The position numbers were made by a program, and so were the translations under genes. Shown here piece by piece: positions 50,933 to 59,171 of a stretch of 64,000 nucleotides of DNA. The notes beneath the pieces are model-generated. The model was not told the DNA's origin and searched no databases. It saw nothing but the letters and a program-made list of their open reading frames with translations. How positions within the stretch are numbered: the stretch's first letter is position 1; each line of letters opens with the position of its first letter. Origin of the DNA: Bacillota bacterium (lineage in GTDB: Bacteria; Bacillota; Clostridia; Oscillospirales; Ruminococcaceae); contig JAEYNX010000027.1 of assembly GCA_023412215.1 (NCBI GenBank), forward strand, positions 82,210 through 146,209, written 5' to 3'.

Positions 50933-52591
50933 TTAATGATCCTTATTCCGCTTTTCTGGTTGCGCTTTCATAAACTGCTTATAGCCGCCCGAAAGGTTGT
51001 ATACCTTTTTAAATCCCTTGTTGAGCAGGATGTTCTGCGCGGCGTTGCCGGTTACTCCTTTGTTGCAGTAGGTGACGGTAACGGTATCCTTGTCGAGCTT
51101 TTCGGCTGCTTCTCTCAGGTGGGCATGCGGGAGATTTTGAGCAGCCTCGATGTGCCCTTTGGCATACTGGGGAGCGACTCTTGTATCTATCAGCTGAAAA
51201 TCTTCACCGGAGGCCATCAGATTATCCAGCTCCTGAGCTGTCATCAGCGGTCGGTTTTTATGGATGGCGTTGTCCAAAATCATCCCTGTGTACATCACAG
51301 GGTCCTTAGTGGTGGAGAAGGGCGGGGCATAGGCGAGGTCCAGGTGAAACAGGTCTTCCGCCTTTGCACCGAAGGTGATCGCCGTAGCGAACACATCGAT
51401 GCGCTTATCCACCCCTTCATACCCCACTATCTGAGCCCCGAGCAGTCTGCCCGAGCGTTTATCGGCAACTGCCTTGATCACCATCTCGCGCCCGCCCATG
51501 TATTCGGGCTTATCCGGCTTGATATTGTGGCAAACCACCGTTTCATAGCCTGCCTTTAGCGCTTCCTGCTCGGTAAGGCCGGTCTGCGCCACGGTAAGTT
51601 CAAACAGGCGGAAGATGCCGGTGCCAAGGATGCCGCGAAACGTGAGTGCCCCGCCCGTTACGCAGTCACCTGCAATGCGTCCGGTCTTATTGGCGGTAGA
51701 GCCCAGCGGGCGATATACGGGCCTGCCGGTTACAAGGTGGGTCTGTTCAATACAGTCGCCGCAGGCGAAAATATCTTTCATGCTCGTCTGCATTCTATCA
51801 TTTACTAAAATTGCCCCCGATGCACCGAGCGCAACGCCCGCCTGCCGGGCAAGTGCGGTATTGGGGCGCACGCCCGTTACCACCAGCACCATGTCGGCCG
51901 GTATCGGATCTTTTCCCGCAACCACAAGTGTAGTGGCGGTAATCTCCTGTATGTCTATACCTGTCAAAACCGAAACGCCCTTTTGCTCAAGGTAGTCTTG
52001 CACATGCACTGCCATGTCGGCATCCAAGCCGGGGGTTACCTGTGCAAGCTTTTCAATAAGCGTTACGGAGAGGCCAAGCTTGGTAAGCTCCTCGCAAAGC
52101 TCCAGCCCGATAAACCCGGTGCCGACTATCGCTGCGGCCTTAGGGCTTCGGGCAGCCATGAACGCTTCAATGCGGTTCATATCCCCAATGCTGCGCAGGG
52201 TAAACACATGAGGCTGTTCCACGTCTTTGATGGGCGGTACGAACGCGGTTGCGCCGGTGGCAAAAATCAGGCGGTCGTAACGGTCGGTAAAGGTCTCGCC
52301 GGTGTCCAGCTTTTTCACCAGCACGGATTTTTCATCGGGGAGGATGCTTATCACCTCATGCCACGTAAAGATATCCACATTGTATTTGCTCTTAAAGAAG
52401 GCAGGGTCACGCGGGGTAAGCTCCTTTGCATCCTTCACGATCCCGCCGATATAATAGGGCATGCCGCAGCCGGAATAGGAGATGTAGCTATCCTTTTCGT
52501 AGATAACGATCTCGGCCTCCTCACTGTTTCTGCGCGCCTTGGCGGCAGCCGATGTTCCTGCGGCAACCGCGCCAACGATAATCAAACGCAC
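50933..52591 (-). CDS. CoA-disulfide reductase with C-terminal rhodanese domain (CoADR-RHD)
   Basis: 552 residues. The GTG at 52591 has AAGGAGG 9 nt upstream. FAD fingerprint LIIVGAVAAGTSAAAKARR, the single active Cys in SYSGCGMPYYIGG, NAD motif AAIVGTGFIGLELCEEL, and FACGDCIEQTHLVTG. Residues from about 460 form a rhodanese domain (FQLIDTRVAPQYAKGHI) with active Cys in YCNKGVTG. Fusion enzymes of this type reduce CoA disulfide or CoA-persulfide/polysulfide with NAD(P)H. Co-transcribed with the small thioredoxin upstream. Confidence 0.92.
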   Translation of the reverse strand: MRLIIVGAVAAGTSAAAKARRNSEEAEIVIYEKDSYISYSGCGMPYYIGGIVKDAKELTPRDPAFFKSKYNVDIFTWHEVISILPDEKSVLVKKLDTGETFTDRYDRLIFATGATAFVPPIKDVEQPHVFTLRSIGDMNRIEAFMAARSPKAAAIVGTGFIGLELCEELTKLGLSVTLIEKLAQVTPGLDADMAVHVQDYLEQKGVSVLTGIDIQEITATTLVVAGKDPIPADMVLVVTGVRPNTALARQAGVALGASGAILVNDRMQTSMKDIFACGDCIEQTHLVTGRPVYRPLGSTANKTGRIAGDCVTGGALTFRGILGTGIFRLFELTVAQTGLTEQEALKAGYETVVCHNIKPDKPEYMGGREMVIKAVADKRSGRLLGAQIVGYEGVDKRIDVFATAITFGAKAEDLFHLDLAYAPPFSTTKDPVMYTGMILDNAIHKNRPLMTAQELDNLMASGEDFQLIDTRVAPQYAKGHIEAAQNLPHAHLREAAEKLDKDTVTVTYCNKGVTGNAAQNILLNKGFKKVYNLSGGYKQFMKAQPEKRNKDH

Positions 52592-52658
52592 TGTTTCATT
52601 CCTCCTTTGCTTTACTGCCACGGCCTGTAGCGGCTATGATGGCCTCATATAGGTACTT

Positions 52659-52898
52659 TTAACGGTTCTTTTCAAGTATGGCGGCGACCTCTTTGGGCTT
52701 TAAAACCTTCCCATAGGAAACCACACGCTCATCCACCACCAGAGCAGGGGTAGACATTACACCGTAGGCAGCGATATCTTTGAAATCTGTAACCTTGATA
52801 ATCTCCGCTTCAATACCCAGCTGTGTAAGGGCAGCCTTGGTGTTTTCTGCAAGCGCGATACAGTTTTTGCAGCCGGACCCCAAAATTTTAATGGTCAT
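52659..52898 (-). CDS. Thioredoxin-like small redox protein (redox-active disulfide protein 2 type)
   Basis: 79 residues. MTIKILGSGCKNC provides the CxxC at Cys10/Cys13; STPALVVDERVVSYGKVLK has the cis-Pro of the thioredoxin fold. The gene is first in a two-gene unit with the CoA-disulfide reductase/rhodanese, 67 nt apart, suggesting shared work on persulfides or oxidised thiols. A consensus promoter and dyad lie just upstream. Confidence 0.88.
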   Translation of the reverse strand: MTIKILGSGCKNCIALAENTKAALTQLGIEAEIIKVTDFKDIAAYGVMSTPALVVDERVVSYGKVLKPKEVAAILEKNR

Positions 52899-52927
52899 GT
52901 TCCCAACTCCATTCAGCAAAACGATAT

Positions 52928-52943
52928 ATAGAATATTTTCTAT
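52928..52943. promoter_or_regulatory. Dyad operator between thioredoxin promoter and start codon
   Basis: ATAGAATATTTTCTAT is a near-perfect 16-bp palindrome lying 6 nt downstream (minus strand) of the -10 box, where a repressor would block transcription. The regulator is not encoded nearby; an ArsR- or Rrf2-type redox sensor is possible. Confidence 0.45.
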
Positions 52944-52949
52944 GATTAA

Positions 52950-52978
52950 ATTATAAAGAACATATAGAGAAATGTCAA
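52950..52978 (-). promoter_or_regulatory. Consensus promoter of the thioredoxin-CoADR operon
   Basis: On the minus strand TTGACA (52973-52978) and TATAAT (52950-52955) have an exact 17-nt spacer, a perfect SigA consensus. Such a strong promoter fits tight control by the adjacent dyad. Confidence 0.75.
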
Positions 52979-53015
52979 TGTCTACGGCCACCTTTTGCAT
53001 GTAAAAAGTAAAAGA

Positions 53016-53044
53016 TTGTATTGGTTTTGCCAAGATGGTATAAT
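53016..53044 (+). promoter_or_regulatory. phzF-like gene promoter
   Basis: TTGTAT (53016-53021), 17-nt spacer, TATAAT (53039-53044), divergent from the thioredoxin promoter and about 70 nt before the start codon. Confidence 0.6.
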
Positions 53045-53114
53045 CAAAACATATAATTGTGCTTATCTTAATATGTGATCGGCATTGATCACACGACAGA
53101 AAGGAAAAGAATGA

Positions 53115-53996
53115 ATGATGAGAGAGTATGCATACAAAAAGATCGACGCCCTTACGTCCGGCCAATCGCTCGGCAATCCGGCGGCCTGTCTCTATTTAGA
53201 GCAGGGCCAGCAGCTTTCGCCTAAAGAGATGCTGGCCGTGGCAGCGGCGCATAAGGGCTTTGTTTCGGAGGTAGTATACTGCGAAAACAGGCCGTCCGGC
53301 CTCTACCTGACATACTATTCCTCCGAGTGCGAGGTAACGTTCTGCGGGCACGGCACCATCGCCTGTATGTATAGCCTGATTAAGAATACCCCGAGCCTGC
53401 TTAGCCAGAAGGAGATTTTGGTGCAGACCCATCAGGCGGGTGCGCTGACCGTGTACAATCACATCCCGGAGCAGGACGCCGTCTTTATTACGGCGCCGCA
53501 GCCGGAATACATTCAAACGAATGTAACAGAGGAAGTGACCGCGGAAAAGCTAGGCTTAAAGAAGGACGAGTTGTTAACAAACCTGCCTATAGAACTGATT
53601 AACGTCGGCTTAAAGACCCTTATCGTGCCGGTAGCCGGCCTTTCACAGGAGGTTTCTTGGCTGCCAGGCCTGGAGGTTCTAAAAGCCTTTTGCGTGGATA
53701 ATGGAGTAGATACAATCCTTCCATTTTCCCTGGAAACGGAGAAAAACGAAAGCATCGCCCACACACGGGTGTTCCCGCCCAAGTTTGGGTATCTTGAAGA
53801 TCCGGCCACCGGCTCGGGCAACAGTGCCTTCGGTTACTATATGCTCAAGCATGGCCTTTGGAAGGGCGACAGCATAGCGATCGAGCAGGGCGGCGCGGGG
53901 ATAGAATACAACACCGTTCGGCTGATGACCTTAAACGATCGGGTTCTCTTCGGGGGCAGCGCCACCGAACGCATCTCGGGGGTATATTACCTCTAA
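53115..53996 (+). CDS. PhzF family isomerase/epimerase-like protein
   Basis: 293 residues, AAGGA upstream. Two-lobed diaminopimelate-epimerase fold: KIDALTSGQSLGNPAACLYL, catalytic-region FVSEVVY (a Glu conserved in PhzF), CEVTFCGHGTIACMY, and second-lobe FPPKFGYLEDPATGSGNSAFGYYML (two blocks), IEQGGAGIEYNTV. PhzF proteins isomerise small hydroxy or amino acids; no phenazine genes are nearby, so the substrate is unknown. Monocistronic. Confidence 0.9.
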   Translation: MMREYAYKKIDALTSGQSLGNPAACLYLEQGQQLSPKEMLAVAAAHKGFVSEVVYCENRPSGLYLTYYSSECEVTFCGHGTIACMYSLIKNTPSLLSQKEILVQTHQAGALTVYNHIPEQDAVFITAPQPEYIQTNVTEEVTAEKLGLKKDELLTNLPIELINVGLKTLIVPVAGLSQEVSWLPGLEVLKAFCVDNGVDTILPFSLETEKNESIAHTRVFPPKFGYLEDPATGSGNSAFGYYMLKHGLWKGDSIAIEQGGAGIEYNTVRLMTLNDRVLFGGSATERISGVYYL

Positions 53997-54008
53997 ATAT
54001 TCGAAAGA

Positions 54009-54896
54009 TTATAGGTCGGGTTTGAAGATGTATTTCTCCACGCCGCTTAACAGAATGCCGGTTTTTTGACTACCGCCGGGGTTCACAGCAGCTGTATCCG
54101 CTGCTATTTGCTTTAAAGAGAAGCCTTCTTTCAGCACAATAAAGGACAGTACTCCGGCAGAAAGCGCCTTTGTAGGGCAGTTATAGATGCATTTTAAGCA
54201 GATAATGCAGTTTTTATGGAACATGGGTTTTCCGTGTTCCATTGCTATGTTGGCGGTAGGGCAGTTCCCGGCGCACAGGCCGCAGCCGTTGCAGCTGTCG
54301 CTGGCCTTTATATGTTTCCCGAATATTTTCGCACCGGACTGCTCCAGCCTGCCCATAGCGGCTCCAAACCGGTCGAGCCAAAAGACGCGGGGCTTATGTT
54401 GTTGACCGGATATAACATCCGCAACGATACGGTCAACCTTAGCGGGCAGCATCCCTATCAATTTCTTTGCGAGGCTATTCGGGGTACTCACCACAAAGTT
54501 TGAGGGCATTACAAGCATCTTTTCGAAGATAACCTGATACCCTTTTTTGCGCAACACCTTGGTAACATATACGCGGCAAGCTGTATTGGGCGGGATGTCT
54601 CCGCCGCCGGAAACAGAGCATACCACGGCAGGAGTGCCGCTTACCATTGGCAGTGCTCGTACCCATTCATCCACGATGCGGGGAGAACGAAAAGCATAAA
54701 CAGGGAAGAGCAGCACCAATAAATCTGCTTGGGCAGTTAAATGGGGCTGCCCCGCCTCTATTTTGGCTTGTGTCACTTCAATGCCGCGCATTCTAAACGA
54801 TTGCTCGAAGCATTCCGCCGCCATAGCGGTACAGCCTGTGCCCGAAAACCATGCTACCTGCGCGGATTGAAACAAACAAACGGTAAAGTTCATCAT
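54009..54896 (-). CDS. EFR1 family flavodoxin-ferredoxin fusion
   Basis: 295 residues. Residues 1-165 form a flavodoxin domain, with an FMN loop region FSGTGCTAMAAE and VLLFPVYAFRSP. A linker follows, then two 4Fe-4S ferredoxin motifs: CNGCGLCAGNCP and CIICLKCIYNCP (about residues 202-250). EFR1-type proteins are common in anaerobic Clostridia and may pass electrons to unknown partners. The C-terminal 40 residues are unremarkable. Single gene, with AGGGG upstream. Confidence 0.88.
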   Translation of the reverse strand: MMNFTVCLFQSAQVAWFSGTGCTAMAAECFEQSFRMRGIEVTQAKIEAGQPHLTAQADLLVLLFPVYAFRSPRIVDEWVRALPMVSGTPAVVCSVSGGGDIPPNTACRVYVTKVLRKKGYQVIFEKMLVMPSNFVVSTPNSLAKKLIGMLPAKVDRIVADVISGQQHKPRVFWLDRFGAAMGRLEQSGAKIFGKHIKASDSCNGCGLCAGNCPTANIAMEHGKPMFHKNCIICLKCIYNCPTKALSAGVLSFIVLKEGFSLKQIAADTAAVNPGGSQKTGILLSGVEKYIFKPDL

Positions 54897-55023
54897 TTAC
54901 GTCATCCCCTCAAAGAGTTTACCCATTCAGTATATCCTAACCGCAAAAAATGTAAATCGCTTTTTACACTCAGAGTCATTCGCCTGAATAGATAATTCAG
55001 AGCTGTTTGATCACAACAATGAA

Positions 55024-55052
55024 TAAGCCGGCTTAAAAAGTCGGCTTTCTTT
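55024..55052. terminator. Hairpin between EFR1 gene and the small Ser/Thr-rich gene
   Basis: AAGCCGGCTT..AAGTCGGCTTT stem followed on the plus strand by TTCTTTTAT. Orientation relative to the minus-strand genes is unfavourable, so its role is uncertain. Confidence 0.4.
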
Positions 55053-55139
55053 TATGTATCATTTGGGCAGCTACGCTTTGTTAAGTCTAAAATTAGTGAT
55101 AAGGTTTTGCAGATCAAGGTTGCCTGTGATTCGCTCTTG

Positions 55140-55538
55140 CTACTGCTCTGTGACCACCTTGTATAGTCCGGGTGTGATCTCGGTATACTTTATGGATGCG
55201 GAGATGGTAAATGTTACAGTGTTACCAGAACTACTGCTGGTGGCGGTAGCGGTTACGCTGACATTCGGGAAGTCTTTTGAAACCTCGGGGATGGAAACCC
55301 ACTCCGAATTGCCGGAGGCCTGCGCCATACCGGTGGCTCCGCCCGCGGCGTTGTAGGTTTGATGTACCAGATAGCTAAAAGAAACCTTGGAGGTCGGAAG
55401 ATCGGTTACAATACCAAATATCACAACGGTAGGGGAGCCGATAAGCGACAGCGGCGCGGGAGAAGGCTCTACCGATGCAACCGTAGTGCCCGTAACGGAT
55501 TGCATGGAAGCAACATTTAAAACAGCCAAAACAGACAT
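55140..55538 (-). CDS. Small Ser/Thr/Val-rich protein, unknown
   Basis: 132 residues from the ATG at 55538, which has AAGGAG 8 nt upstream. Starts MSVLAVLNVASMQSVTGTT without a signal peptide or membrane segment. The composition is rich in Ser, Thr, Val and Ala, with alternating beta-strand patterns (VTATATSSSSGNTVTFTISAS) and no Cys. The look is of a small all-beta structural or carbohydrate-binding-like domain, but I recognise no family. It stands alone between EFR1 and the Y-polymerase pair. Confidence 0.6.
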   Translation of the reverse strand: MSVLAVLNVASMQSVTGTTVASVEPSPAPLSLIGSPTVVIFGIVTDLPTSKVSFSYLVHQTYNAAGGATGMAQASGNSEWVSIPEVSKDFPNVSVTATATSSSSGNTVTFTISASIKYTEITPGLYKVVTEQ

Positions 55539-55711
55539 TGCAAAATCTCCTTTCTTCATGCTTGTATTAAGAAGGTTAGAGGATGATCCTTTAACGCTCT
55601 AATCTTAATATATTCCGCTAAAAAGGAAATGGTTCCATCGTAATAGGGAACGTTTTGTACTGTTTTTAAGAAAAATAGATAATCCGTAACCAAGTTTACG
55701 CCGTAGGAGGC

Positions 55712-55957
55712 CTATTTATTACTCTCGACGAACCAGCGATTTTGGTCCAAAAACAAAAAGGCCTCCTTGCCCGCGATGCGGCAGGTGTAGCGGATGCCGG
55801 TGCCGCCCGCCTTCTGTGCCGCGGCACGCCGTATCTCCAGCACCCGGTCGATATAAAAGATACGGTCATCCTCCCAACGGATGGCCTGCGGGATGATGAC
55901 CCCGTCACGGGTAAACGATGCCGTCACATCCACATAAACCTTTTTGCTCACAATCAT
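55712..55957 (-). CDS. DUF6504-like small partner of the Y-family polymerase
   Basis: 81 residues, overlapping the end of the polymerase gene by 4 nt. Pattern: VYVDVTASFTRDGVIIPQAIRWEDDRIF (two strands), DRVLEIRRAA, GIRYTCRIAGKEAFLFL and the terminal RWFVES. This W-x-D-R-x-Y-x-I-D-x-V-L-E layout is that of DUF6504, usually next to Y-family polymerases in SOS-controlled operons. Its biochemical role is unknown. Shares the SOS-boxed promoter upstream of the polymerase. Confidence 0.65.
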   Translation of the reverse strand: MIVSKKVYVDVTASFTRDGVIIPQAIRWEDDRIFYIDRVLEIRRAAAQKAGGTGIRYTCRIAGKEAFLFLDQNRWFVESNK

Positions 55958-57204
55958 TCGCCTCCGTACTCGTTAAACACATCCGAGTCTTCCTTTTCCG
56001 TCAGGCCCGTAAGCTCTTTGTCACTGAGCAGCAGGGCACGCTGCACGCTTGCCGTGCCAAAGCGCCTGCGCAGGCTGTCTATGGTTTCCTCCATCCGCTC
56101 GCGACGCATCCTTTTCTCTTCGTCCGAGTAGATGTCCAGCTGCAGGCAATCGTCGTGGTACACCAAATCGCAGGCGCGCACGCCGATGCTGCGTATGGGG
56201 GTATGCCAGTTGTAATTCTTATTAAACAGCTCAAAAGCCTTGTGTGCAAGCTCGCCCGAAAGGCAGCTGGGGTGTTCCAGCCTGCACTGGCGTTCAAAGG
56301 AATGCAGGTTTACATCCCGCACCGAGAGCACCACTGTTTTGGCATGAAAGCCGTGTGCGCGCATCCGCGCGCAGACACTCTCGGCCAACAGGTATACGAT
56401 AAGCCGCACATCCTCGCTGTTTTTCAGGTCGCGCGGCGTGGTGGTGCTGTTGCCGATGGATTTAAGCTCCCTTGGCTCATCCGTGATGTTCTTTACGGGC
56501 GAAATGTCCTGCCCGTTTGCGTAGGCGTGCAGCATCAGCCCCCATTTGCCAAGGATGCTTTCTAAAAGCTCCGGCTTTAAGCAGGCGATGTCGCCGATGG
56601 TGTGTATCCCGTAGCCATCCAGCCTGCGGGCAGCCGCCTTGCCCACATACAGCAGGTCGGAGGTGGGTAAGGGCCACACGATCTCGCGAAAATTCTGTTC
56701 ATCGATCACGGTGACGGCGTCGGGTTTTTTATAGTCGCTGCCAAGCTTGGCGAACACCTTGTTAAAGCTCACCCCAACAGACACGGTAATGCCCAGCTCG
56801 TCTTTGACGCGTGCTCTGATCTTCTCGGCAATATCCCTGCCGCTGCCGAAGATACCGCTACCCGTAACGTCCACCCACGCCTCGTCCATGCCAAACGGCT
56901 CCATCTGGTCGGTGTAATCCAGGTAGATCTCCCGTGCCAGCGCACAAAAACGCAAGTAGAGCGGCATGTTGGGCGGGATTACCACCAGGTCTTTGCACTT
57001 CTGTTTTGCCTGCCATAAGGCCTCGCCTGTTTTTACCCCAAACTTTTTCGCAATCTCGTTCTTGGCGAGGATAATGCCGTGCCTGGCCACTACACTGCCG
57101 CCCACCGCCACAGGCAGGCCGCGCAGCTCGGGGCGGTGCAGGCACTCGATAGACGCATAACAGTTGTTGATGTCGATGTGCAGTATTACCCGTTTTGTAT
57201 GCAT
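55954..57204 (-). CDS. dinB: Y-family DNA polymerase IV (DinB)
   Basis: 416 residues from the ATG at 57204. Palm motifs HIDINNCYASIE (first metal Asp) and EPFGMDEAWVDVT (the second, where DinB usually has SIDEAYLD). SVGVSFNKVFAKLGSDYKKPD, the helix-hairpin-helix TIGDIACLKPELL and the little-finger domain near the end (about 240-370) follow. It performs error-prone bypass synthesis past lesions. Preceded by a consensus promoter with an SOS box; followed by the overlapping DUF6504-like gene. Confidence 0.92.
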   Translation of the reverse strand: MHTKRVILHIDINNCYASIECLHRPELRGLPVAVGGSVVARHGIILAKNEIAKKFGVKTGEALWQAKQKCKDLVVIPPNMPLYLRFCALAREIYLDYTDQMEPFGMDEAWVDVTGSGIFGSGRDIAEKIRARVKDELGITVSVGVSFNKVFAKLGSDYKKPDAVTVIDEQNFREIVWPLPTSDLLYVGKAAARRLDGYGIHTIGDIACLKPELLESILGKWGLMLHAYANGQDISPVKNITDEPRELKSIGNSTTTPRDLKNSEDVRLIVYLLAESVCARMRAHGFHAKTVVLSVRDVNLHSFERQCRLEHPSCLSGELAHKAFELFNKNYNWHTPIRSIGVRACDLVYHDDCLQLDIYSDEEKRMRRERMEETIDSLRRRFGTASVQRALLLSDKELTGLTEKEDSDVFNEYGGE

Positions 57205-57312
57205 GATCCTGCCTTTCCGGTTTATTCCCTGTCGGCGCAAAACCAATTGGAATTTAGCGCATAGCTGGCGGAGGACGGTCGGCGTATTATTTCAACCTAC
57301 TATTCCACATCG

Positions 57313-57326
57313 AGAACGTATGTTCT
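57313..57326. promoter_or_regulatory. LexA (SOS) box upstream of dinB
   Basis: AGAACGTATGTTCT is a perfect palindrome of the Firmicute LexA type (GAAC-N4-GTTC), 10 nt downstream of the -10 box of the polymerase promoter. Confidence 0.85.
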
Positions 57327-57336
57327 GACTGCTTTT

Positions 57337-57365
57337 ATTATACCTATCTTATTTTCTAAAGTCAA
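57337..57365 (-). promoter_or_regulatory. dinB promoter
   Basis: On the minus strand TTGACT (57360-57365) and TATAAT (57337-57342) with a 17-nt spacer; the SOS box follows immediately. Confidence 0.8.
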
Positions 57366-57379
57366 TCGGTCAAAGCATA

Positions 57380-57440
57380 ACAAAAAAGCCAATTTTCACC
57401 GCCGCTGTGCGTTTTGTCAAGCAGTGAACATTGGCTTTCG
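57380..57440 (-). terminator. Terminator after the PRK06851-like ATPase gene
   Basis: On the minus strand a stem GAAAGCCAAT.. / ..ATTGGCTTT is followed by TTTTTTG, directly after the stop at 57461. Confidence 0.75.
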
Positions 57441-57460
57441 CAGGGGCCTGTTAATTTCTC

Positions 57461-58567
57461 TTAGCTGTCGATTTTATTCATGGTAAGGATGCCCTTTACG
57501 GCCATCTTCATGTATTCGTCTACCTTCTTAAAATCGGTGGCTGTGCGGTAGAGCTTCTCAAGCTCAGTGTCGGTTTCTTTGGCCTGCTGCAGCACCGAGG
57601 CCGCCGCATCGGTAAGCTCCTGTGTGGCGCGACGGTTAAACGAAATGCGCTGCTTGCGCACCGAAAGCTTTTCAAGGTCTGTAAAACGGCGCGCATGAAT
57701 CGTTCTGCCGTTTTCAAAGTCAAACGGGTGCCATCTGTTGGCGGTTACAAATCCAAGCCGAAGCTCCGGCACCATCAGGTGCTCCAGCTTTTCAAACGGC
57801 GAGATAGGGCAGCAGCACGAGATGATCTCGCACCCGCGCTCGAGTATCCCCTCGCGCAGCTTGTGCATGGCGATGTTGGAGGCCGCGCCGAAGTCGTCGT
57901 CAAAGATATACACCTTGTCGCAGTAAAACGATACCGTCTTATCAAACCGTACTACACCGTTTGGGGTAACGGCGCTTAAGAACCGGCAGCGCTCTTTGCC
58001 CGGGTAAGGCCTGCGCGTTTTAACCTCTTTCTGCAGGGTTCTTTCTACAAAAGAGGCCACTTTGCTTTCGTCGGTGCAGGCTAATGCCAAACGGTAGGTG
58101 TCATTAAGCAGCGAGCCCGCGGCCGCAATAAAGCGCACGCTGCGTTCCAGAAGCTGCGTGCTTTTATCGGTTAAGCTTAATATCTCATCGCGGTTTTCCC
58201 GCAAAATCTCCTTATTACAGCATTCTCCCAGCGGCAGGATGGTTTCAAAGGCGTCGTAATAGCGGGGCTCCAGCACATGAGGCGAGGTGCCGTCCACCAC
58301 CGCTGCCCTTAGCGAGTGGAAGATCACACCGTCATAGCAATCGGGGTTTAGGGAAGAATATATAATCTCAATGTTATCGTCGTAGTCCGAAAGCAACGTA
58401 ATCAGTTTTTTAATAAAATCGGTTTTGCCAAGCCCCGGTCCACCCTTCAGTATGTATATATAACCATCTTCGTCTATGTTATAGCACTGCGCGTAACGTG
58501 AAACAAAACCCTGTGGTGAAACCGCCCCCAGAAAAAAATTTGCGGATGTTCCTCCGCCGTAACCCAT
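57461..58567 (-). CDS. P-loop ATPase of the PRK06851-like family
   Basis: 368 residues with GGAGG before the ATG. Starts GYGGGTSANFFLGAVSPQGFVS; Walker A GGPGLGKTDFIKKL at about residues 41-54. SSLNPDCYDGVIF and TSPHVLEP follow, then a second nucleotide-binding-like half (FLSAVTPNGVVRFDKTV, YIFDDDFGAASNIAM). The two-half layout with a conserved PDCYDGV motif is typical of clostridial ATPases called PRK06851. Function unknown. Cytosolic, monocistronic. Confidence 0.75.
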   Translation of the reverse strand: MGYGGGTSANFFLGAVSPQGFVSRYAQCYNIDEDGYIYILKGGPGLGKTDFIKKLITLLSDYDDNIEIIYSSLNPDCYDGVIFHSLRAAVVDGTSPHVLEPRYYDAFETILPLGECCNKEILRENRDEILSLTDKSTQLLERSVRFIAAAGSLLNDTYRLALACTDESKVASFVERTLQKEVKTRRPYPGKERCRFLSAVTPNGVVRFDKTVSFYCDKVYIFDDDFGAASNIAMHKLREGILERGCEIISCCCPISPFEKLEHLMVPELRLGFVTANRWHPFDFENGRTIHARRFTDLEKLSVRKQRISFNRRATQELTDAAASVLQQAKETDTELEKLYRTATDFKKVDEYMKMAVKGILTMNKIDS

Positions 58568-58809
58568 GAATCATCCCTCCACCATTCGGTAAGCGGGCCG
58601 CATTATGCCATACTGCCCCCGCGATTTGTTATAGTTCAGAATATTCAAAATTTTTAAAAAGGTTCCGTTATTTTCGCCGCATACGGCGGATATTCTTTCT
58701 CAAACCCAAATCATAGATTTTCGTATAAATAGAAAGCCGCAGAACACAATAATTTTAGGCCTGTATTGTCGGGCCGTGATTTTTGGTTACAGAAAGGGGT
58801 AATAAAGAT

Positions 58810-59133
58810 ATGCCGCAACTATATTGTGAGGTATCTACCTGCGCTCATTTTAACGACAACTATTGCTGCAAGGAAAAGATTCAAGTAGACGGCAAGCAGG
58901 CGCGGGAAGAAGAAGCTACCAGCTGTAAAAGCTTCTATCCGGTGTCAGAAGGTTTTCAAAACTCGGTAGAGTGTGAGCATTCTAACCCGCAGCAACAGGT
59001 AGGGGTAAGCTGCATGGCGGAAAAATGCGTTTACAACACCCAGCACATCTGCACAGCAGACAAAATCGACATCGGCGGCAGTGATGCTCAATCACATGAA
59101 GACACCCAGTGCTCCACCTTCAGGTGCAAATAG
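58810..59133 (+). CDS. Protein with two DUF1540 domains
   Basis: 107 residues from the ATG at 58810 (AAAGGGG upstream). Two cysteine motifs of the DUF1540 sort: CEVSTCAHFNDNYCCKEKIQV..TSCKSFYP, and CMAEKCVYNTQHICTADKI..TQCSTFRC. Each has four Cys that probably bind a metal (zinc or iron). Common in spore formers; function unknown. Monocistronic. Confidence 0.9.
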   Translation: MPQLYCEVSTCAHFNDNYCCKEKIQVDGKQAREEEATSCKSFYPVSEGFQNSVECEHSNPQQQVGVSCMAEKCVYNTQHICTADKIDIGGSDAQSHEDTQCSTFRCK

Positions 59134-59171
59134 TTCTTGCACTAAAAACGTATAGCAGCAACACCCGTTCT

